Source: Porodaedalea pini (lineage: Eukaryota > Basidiomycota > Agaricomycetes > Hymenochaetales > Hymenochaetaceae). Taken from it: DNA of 64,000 bases. The stretch covers positions 248,001 to 312,000 of the forward strand of contig NBAY01000032.1 in NCBI GenBank assembly GCA_002794775.1. The letters run 5' to 3'. The translations under genes were made by a program, and so were the position numbers. Shown in pieces: positions 57,454-64,000 of this stretch (its first letter is position 1; each line of letters starts with the position of its first letter). The notes under the pieces were generated by a model. That model did not search any database, was not told where the DNA came from, and was given only the letters and a program-made list of their open reading frames with translations.

Positions 57454-59788
57454 TGGTGCAAGGATAAGAATATACCACAAATCCTGCAAAAAGCTGTTAT
57501 AAAAGCAGCATGAGAAGGGTCTTCTGAGAAGATGGTGCAGGCGCAGTTGGCAGAGTCTGTGGTGACGCATAAGTGGATGGGATGGACGCAATGCACTAGT
57601 AAGGTAGAGAAGCGCAAAATGCCAGTGACTAGAGCCTGCTGTTCCTCGTAGAGGATGTTGCTTTGAGTGTGTGCGCCAGAGGCGAAGGACGTGAGTTCGT
57701 GTTGGTTATGCATGATTGAATACTCGTGGCCGCCAATAGGGATGCCGTCCCGTTCGATAACAGAGCCATCTGTAAACAGGAAATATTGGAAGGGAGGGGG
57801 ATGATTGAATAAATGGAGAAAGGAATGTCTAATAGAAAGACTGCACATGCAAGAAGTAAGCGGTACCAAAGAAAGACGAGAATGAATGGGTGGGATGATA
57901 GGGTAGAGGTTGGTGTTAGGGATAGTAATGTTGGGTGGGAGTGAATTGCGAATATCCGCCAACGGGGAAAGAGAAGAGTGGAATGACGATACATAAGAAG
58001 TGATGAAGCATTTGGCTTGATATTGAATGAAAAGGTCAATGGGTGGGATAGAAAGTAAAGAGCCCGCCACGTCTTTGTTGACGTTGTGGGATAACATGAG
58101 GGAAAGAGCACGGTGTTGAACAGGTGCTAGAATATGGCTAATAGAAGAGGAGTTAGGAAAAAGTTGAGCACCGTAAACAGCAACAGAGCGTATAAGATTA
58201 AAGTAAAGGAGGCGGGCGTATTCAAGATATGCTCCATGAGAAGACTGAAAAAGAAAAGAGCATTGGTGAAGGGTGGAAAGAGCTTTGTTGGCTTGGGAAC
58301 GAAGGTGTAAGGAAGGGTGTAAATGGTGTTGAAAAATAACGCCCAGCCATGTAATATGTGACCGGGGACGAATTATTTGAGAGGGTGATAAAATGAGAGA
58401 AGGTTGGTTTTCTGGTTGGGTTGGAAAAGGAACGCGTGGATCATGGGCATTGTGGGGAGTGAAATGAATGAGTTCAATGGAATCTGGGTCGATGGAAAGG
58501 CCCAGTTGTTCGAATTGTAAAGAAAGGAATCAAAATTGATTGCGTAAACGAATGAGGTTGGTGCGCATACTCAGAGAGCACGCGGAAAGGAGATGGTCGT
58601 CCATATAAGCAAGTAGGGGGCGATTATAAGGGAAACATTTGTAATAGGCTTCGATAGCCAGAGCAGCTGCGAAGATGGAAATAAGGGGAGAGAGGGGGGA
58701 ACCTTGGGGAACACCCCGGTTGGGTTTGGTGAAAGTGTCTGAAAAATATTGGTTAAAGTGCAACGAAATGGGGCGATCGCGCATCCAATGGGAAACACAA
58801 TTTATAAGATTAGGGTGAATGTTGGACCAGGTTAATCGGTCAATAAGTAAAGGGTGAGAAATATTGTCGAAAAAACCTTGAATGTCGATTGTGATCACGG
58901 AGGTCAGCAAACGACGACGCTGAGACTCAGAGGGGCCGAGGTCTGGAGTGTCGGTGAAAGGAGAAGTGATGAAGGGTTTGAAATTGTTTAGATGTAAGAG
59001 TTCATAGCAGGCGGTCAGCGCGGATAGGGCTTTCCAACAGCCATGTTGGGAAGAAGGAATGAGGGAGCATTGTTCAAATATAATTTGGAGACGGTTGAAA
59101 AGAATGCGTTCAAATAATTTACCCATTGTATCCATGAGGGCGATGGGACGAAAGGAATGGGGGAGTGAGAAATCAGAACATTTTGGTTTGGGTATGAATG
59201 TAATGATGGAGTGTTTGAATGAAGAGAGGAAATAGCCAAAAGAAAGGCAAAAGGAAAAGATTTGAATGAAGAATTGGGGTTCAAGTTCAATGAAAAGTTT
59301 TAGGTGAAGATAGGAGAAGCAATTACTGCCCGGAGCAGTCGTATCATCAGTGCCCTTTAAGGCCCGGAGCATTTCGTTGACGGAGACAGGCTCAATGTCG
59401 ACTGGAGGAGGAAGCGAGTGTTTGTCGTGATAACCAGTGGGTAGCGCAGGGAAAAACGTGGAGTGGAAAAGGTCAGATTTCTTGCTCTTGTTAAGGGTAA
59501 AATGCCCCGAGGGGAGTTTAAGGGCGCTGATGGGGTGACGGCGGCGTGCCCTGCCTAAGTGTTTGCGTTTCCAGATCGACGAGTGGTCGGATTGGTGGAG
59601 TAAGTTGCTAAAAAAGGCAGTTTTAGTGGTGGAAAGTGTTTTGTGGAGCTGGGCAAGGCAGCCTGCTGACAGGTCCCTGTAATGTGCTTGGTAGTCACGA
59701 CTGCACTGCTCGGTCCACCAGGAGTGGGGGCCGGAATATGTCCGGGGTTTGTGCTTTCATAGAAAGCGGGTGGTGAAAGAGGAAAACA
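57454..59788 (-). pseudogene. LINE ORF2: linker, reverse transcriptase and RNase H start
   Basis: Minus frame: linker with PHSWWTEQCSRDYQAHYRDL; then LRALKGTDDTTAPGSN and HSFRPIALMDTMGKLFERIL (RT fingers), ITIDIQGFFDNISHPLLI (palm Asp), NRGVPQGSPLSPLISIFA, and the active site LLAYMDDHLLS at about 58600. After a thumb region with a frame change near 58530 come LFTDGSVIERDG and LCVTTDSANCACTIF of RNase H. The RT stretch 58530-59372 is an open frame of 280 codons. The fragment is cut at both ends by younger insertions. Confidence 0.85.
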
Positions 59789-60894
59789 CCGTTGTAACAC
59801 CAACCGGTTCGTTGGGCACGGAACGAGCGGAACGCACGCGATGTACGTCACGAAGTCGAAGAGCCTCGACTCGGCAATCGAGCAAAGCGGTACACCCGGG
59901 TCGGTGGTGATTACCCGAACACGGAACGCACGCAACGGCCGGATCGCACGCATCAGCTACTCGGACCGACCCCGGTGCACTTATCTGTGCGCGTGTCCAC
60001 TCGACCCTGCCAAAGGTTCGTTCATTTGCCTTTGTCTAACGAACATGCGGCAGCCCGGCATTGGTCGTTCCGGCTCCGTACAAAGGATCCCGAAGCTCAC
60101 CGACGCTACGCCAAGTCAACACGCGCCGTCCCCGCCTTTCAGTAGTTCGGATCGTGGAGCCGCTCAAAGGAAACACTCAGGAGGCTCAGTGGTAGGACAA
60201 TAGAGGACTCGTCTTATTTTATTTCGCCTTTCATGTTTACGCAGGACACTTGTTTAGTATTTATAGAGCGTCGAATGTTGTAGATAGAACAGCAATTCCA
60301 CCCCCGAGTTTCGACGCCTAACTTCGTGTGCTATCTCTCAGGACTGTCTCTAGGTACGCCTCGGTGCCTCAGTGACTCGAATCGCTCACCTCGACTTCGT
60401 TTTATTCGCGTTGCGCCCGTTGCGCTCGTTCCATCCGTTCCGTCCTTACCTCGTTTCGCTTCGTTCTCGTTATCTCGACTTCAACTCCCTCTCGTCTCTT
60501 ATCTTCTGAATTAAGTCCCGTATCTCGCCCCGCTCTCTGGTACTCCAGACGACGTCTGTTGAGCACAGGGACCAGCCGTCCATCCCGAGGACAATCCCGC
60601 TCCGAGAAAGTCGTGTTAGTATTAGCGCGTCTCCGTGTCTTCCGACACAGCCACCGACGATCCCCCACACATCTCGAGCGCTCCCCCGGCGCTACGCTTC
60701 GAACACTTCCCTATTAGTACGCTTCGTCGATTCCGTTGCCCCTGACACACCGGAACGCACGCAACCCGAATCCTGCGATCCGGAACCCACGGAACTCGAC
60801 CGGAACGAGGGTATTGACCCATTAGACACGTCTCCCTCGAACTCAATCATCTGATTCCTATTCACTAACAACCGGAACTCAGAATTATCACCGT
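59789..60894. mobile_element. Solo LTR (1,098 bp, 59793-60890) with CCGT target duplication
   Basis: A GC-richer block runs from TGTAACACCAACCGG to AGAATTATCA, the TG...CA ends of an LTR, and is flanked by CCGT at 59789-59792 and 60891-60894 (ACCGT if the boundary A is shared). A TATA-like TATTTATAGAGCG near 60260 would fit the LTR promoter. No internal retrotransposon genes are present, so it looks like a solo LTR left by recombination. A plus frame at 59841-60203 has no domain. Its removal restores the LINE frame. Confidence 0.75.
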
Positions 60895-61787
60895 ATAAAA
60901 AGAAAGTAATTTGGTGTCGAGATGGGAAGGGAGGGTAATGTCAGACGTATCAAAAGAGAAAAGATGTGAGTTGCAAAAATCAGCAATCAAAGAGGGGATG
61001 TCGCATTTGCGGATGAGGCGGAGAGGATGTGTGTCTGGTGGGGGGAAAATGAACTGGGTATGTCAAATATAATAGGGAGATGGTTGGAGTGAAATTCAAA
61101 AGAGGGGTTGCCAATGAGAAGGGATTGACTAATGAGGGGAGAAATGTCTGAAGTGCTGATAACAAGGTCTAGGGTAGAAGAACCCCGAGGGTGTAGAAAG
61201 GTGGGTGTGCCTAAAGGATTGGCGACTATTAGGGAAGAAGTTTTGAGCCATTGTAAGAAGGGTTCGGCCGAAGGAAAGTAATGGGAGAGGTGAGAGTCGG
61301 ACCAGAGAGCGGAATGTCGATTGAAATCACTGACTAAGATGTGGGTATTGGAAGACAAAAGACTGGGAAAGGGGTCTTCAAAGGGATGAGTAGAAGGGGA
61401 ATTATAAACGTTCCAAATATACACAGGCGAGAGGGAAGAGCCGCAGTCAACACTAATGGTGACTTGGCATATAGGACGCGATAAATGAGGGTGAGAATTG
61501 AAAAGATGGGCAATGTGCGGGTGAAGGAAAGTCGCGCAACTGGGTCAGATAGAAAGAGATTGGGGAGGGAGTACACAAATGAAAGGATCGGAGTTGTGGG
61601 TGGCAAAATGCTTCTCCCCTGATGGAGATGATTTGGAAGGAGTAATGGTAGTGATGGTAGGAATCTCCTGTAAACAAATAATGTTGGGGCATGAACTGCC
61701 ACGCTGAAAGAGGGACTTGAAAAGCAGGTCAGTAGTGGCTTTGGAATGTCAAACGTTCAATGAGAGAATAGAAATAGAGGTGATCAT
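60895..61787 (-). pseudogene. LINE ORF2: endonuclease domain
   Basis: ATG at 61787 follows the ORF1 stop with no gap. The frame reads MITSISILSLNV, then an in-frame TGA, then CPNIICLQEIPT (catalytic Glu of APE-type endonucleases), another TGA near 61556, IWNVYNSPSTHPFED, HILVSDFNRHSALW (Asp/Asn), and STLDLVISTSDISP with SFEFHSNHLPIIFD (final Asp/His). A frame change occurs near 61040. The motif order identifies an apurinic/apyrimidinic-type endonuclease; the stops show that it is dead. Confidence 0.8.
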
Positions 61788-64000
61788 TTAAAAGGGAGGT
61801 CGGTAATTTTGACGAGCAGGACAGGTGGAGGACCTGGTGTTGTGATCACCTTGACAGTTGATGCAGTGCACAAAATGTTGGCATGCGAGGTTATTAGCGG
61901 CAGTACATGGAGCGCACTTGGCGACGTGCACGGCAGTTCGGTGGGGTTCCGAGCAGATAGCGCAACATGCAACTGAACAGCATTTTGTAGAAGGGTGTCC
62001 CAAGCGATGACAGTTGTCACATTGGGATATGGTTGGTCGGGCTCGCATTTCCTCGAGGCGTCGGATGACACCGAAGACTGGGAGGTTGCGGTTGTTGTGA
62101 AGGAAGAAGTGGTCGAAGGCTAGGCGGTTAGTGTCTTTCAGAATGATGGAGACATTGCAGTAGTCAAGAGTGTTTAGGCGTTCAATAGACGCCATAAAAC
62201 GAGGGGGGTAAAGAAATTCCTGCCCAGTAAACTGGGGAAGGGATGACAGTTCATCCATCAAATCGCGTTCGGTGTGAAGAACATTAGTGTCTTTGTCGAA
62301 TACTGGAACAGCGGGTAAGACGAGTTTGAACTGGGGAGAGGGCGTAAACACTTGTGCGCCACTAATGTTAATGATGCGGTTAAGGAGAGATGAAAGGGAA
62401 GAAAAGGTGGAATCGAAATCAGGGCGAATGTTAGTGAATATTTGCAGAGATTGCCGTTGGAAGTGTACTCGACATTGAGAATGATGAGATGTTTGAATTC
62501 TGTAGTGCCTTTGAGGCCAGAACAAACGGTATTCTTAATGGAGTTAGAAAGAGGGTGGATTTCAAGGTTATCAGGGAGGGAAAAGTAGACGCGTTTGACG
62601 TTACGAACACGCGTATTAACTGAGCCGTTAGCTCGGTTCATAGGCTTAATGCTGACCTCCCCTTCAGGGTAGTCCATGGTGATGTTTGTGACTTTGGTGA
62701 GGATCTGCTTAGGCTTTTTCTGAGCGGCCTTAGCATAAGTAACAGTTGTGTATCCGTCTTTGTCCGTACCAACCGACTGGATGGGTGGTATATATATAGT
62801 GGTGGATAGACCTGGGCGTGGAGCGTTATGTTCGGAGTGCATGTAACCATCCGGGGCATGAATAGTTCCTTGAGTGTCCATTCGATAACCAGAACCCGGG
62901 ATATGGGTTTTGGCCATGGCTGCAGCGTAATCAGTGCGTCCGCCTTTTGGGGCAGGCACGCGTTGTTTAACTACAGGAGGGGGTGGGGAGAAGCGTGGAT
63001 CGTGAGTAAAACGGGCACCGAGAGGATCTGGTAAATATTTCTGGTCTGTGGAAACATTAGAGGAAAAGGATACTTTGGGTTTAGAGGTGTTTTGTGCCTG
63101 TTTTTCGAGTTTGTTAGTTTTCTCTGTCAAGGACAATACCATAGATACGAGTGAAGAGATAGAACGGGACATGGTTGTGAGTTCATCAGAAATGTGCTCC
63201 TCACGTATATCCTGAGGACTGCAATAAATATTGTCGAAAACATTTTTGCAGTAAGGAGTGTGAATTTTGAAGGTCGTCTGAAATTGATTGAGAGAGGAGT
63301 TAGCATAATTCTCGCGGACAGTCTCCTCGTCCAACATATTAGAGCGGTTAATCCAGAAACAAAGAGAAGAGGCTATGTTGGCCATGTAACGGCCCATCAT
63401 AGCGGGGTCGTCATAAAAAGGCGTTTCCGACTTCCAAGTATCCTGATTAATGAGGGCGCGGAGATCGCGGACCGACTTTTCGGCAAGTTCGCAAGCTTTA
63501 TTGTTCACGTTTTCGGAGATGGCCGGATCCTCCTCATCATTATCAATGGGATCATTGTCGAGTTGGGGAGGTTGGTTGTCGACGTACAGGTCGTCGTCGG
63601 CGTCCATAGCGTCCTTATCATCCGGGATGTGGCCAATCGTGGCGGGGTTACCTGGGGCATCGCGTCCTTGGTGCTCATCCTCAGACGGAGATTGTTTAAG
63701 ACTAGGTTGGGATGGGATGTCGGGGGTGGGAGGGAGATCTCCTTGTTGACGGAGGGCAGCGGCATGCTGGTCCGCTGCCGTGTCGGGTGACCATTTGGCA
63801 ATGTTACTCGCCGCCAGGTCGCATACGGCTTGGTTGTGGTTGTATGTTGAGTCGCGTCCGCACTGCGTGCAGAGTTTCGCCGCGCCAGAGACACACGAGC
63901 GACTGTGGTAAGGAAGTTCGTATTTACACTCGTCGCATTTCGTCGGGTCCTTGATGTTGCCTAAGGACCTAAGCGATTTGATTCTATGGAGGCTCGCTGG
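61788..64000 (-). pseudogene. LINE ORF1 (RNA-binding protein), one frame change, start outside the window
   Basis: Coding continues to the right edge. Near 63850-63950 there is a Cys cluster (TKCDECKYELPYHSRSC, then LCTQCGRDS). After a disordered part comes an open frame to about 62480 with ACELAEKSVRDLRALINQD, MANIASSLCFWINRSN and a coiled-coil stretch. A frame change near 62480 leads into the C-terminal frame ending at 61788. That frame has an RRM-like region (LPAVPVFDKDTNV, NVSIILKDTNRLAFDHF) and three Cys/His knuckles (CDNCHRLGHPSTKC, CCAICSEPHRTAVHVAKC, CINCQGDHNTRSSTC). This matches ORF1 of fungal Tad-like elements. Confidence 0.8.

Larger units (their letters stand above)
52250..64000 (-). 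mobile_element. Decayed LINE (APE-type non-LTR retrotransposon), nested insertions, right end outside the window
   Basis: On the minus strand, from right to left: ORF1 with C-terminal CCHC-like knuckles (to 61788); ORF2 with an apurinic-type endonuclease (61787 to about 60990), a linker, reverse transcriptase (about 59400-58500), and RNase H (58090-57454 continuing at 52871-52750); then a C-terminal Cys/His region to about 52400. This order fits fungal Tad1/I-like clades. A solo LTR (59793-60890) and a hAT element (52872-57445) interrupt it. In-frame stops and frameshifts occur in ORF1, endonuclease and RNase H, so the copy cannot move by itself. The 3' end lies somewhere between 52250 and about 52150. 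Confidence 0.88.

Noticed and set aside
59841..60203. 120-codon plus frame inside the LTR
   Set aside because: Low-complexity, CGGAAC-type repeats and no domain. It lies within the solo LTR.
57454..64000. Integrated virus
   Set aside because: Endonuclease, reverse transcriptase and RNase H order and the absence of any capsid or integrase gene fit a non-LTR retrotransposon.

Overview
The window comes from a filamentous basidiomycete, most likely an Agaricomycete. Genes are dense and alternate strands. They are broken by many 45-80 nt GT..AG introns, and they include families expanded in mushrooms (a DUF6533 membrane protein, OrdA-type P450, pRiA4b ORF-3-like domain, AmdS-type amidase, S1/P1 nuclease). 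No organism name can be read from the sequence. Splice sites were read by eye from consensus, phase and family conservation, so single boundaries may be off.

Layout. 1-11.5 kb: a DUF6533 seven-helix protein with very small exons; an F-box/nucleotidyltransferase-like protein; a small secreted protein; the TFIIA gamma subunit (TOA2); and a SET-MYND methyltransferase divergent from it. 11.5-17.9 kb: two adjacent DNA transposons, a 798-bp fold-back MITE and a 5.48-kb hAT element with an 8-bp target duplication. One intron of the hAT transposase carries captured pieces of two host genes. 17.9-50.3 kb: ordinary genes, namely an amidase whose start codon abuts the hAT element, two unknown proteins, a helical-domain/kinase protein, fimbrin, a SAM methyltransferase, RPT6, PIG-A, an orphan ORF, S1/P1 nuclease, a pRiA4b-like repeat protein, a P450, SIN3 and an aldehyde dehydrogenase. 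50.6-52.1 kb: eIF4E. 52.2-64 kb: a decayed LINE on the minus strand that runs off the right edge. It was split later by a 1.1-kb solo LTR and by a 4.57-kb hAT element that still looks intact.

The housekeeping genes cover transcription (TOA2, SIN3), translation (eIF4E), proteolysis (RPT6), GPI-anchor synthesis (PIG-A) and actin bundling (fimbrin). I see no biosynthetic gene cluster, no tRNA or rRNA gene, and no virus-like gene. The most unusual material is in the transposons: gene capture inside an intron of an otherwise complete hAT element, an insertion that split a start codon and restored it through its target duplication, and a three-layer nested retroelement.
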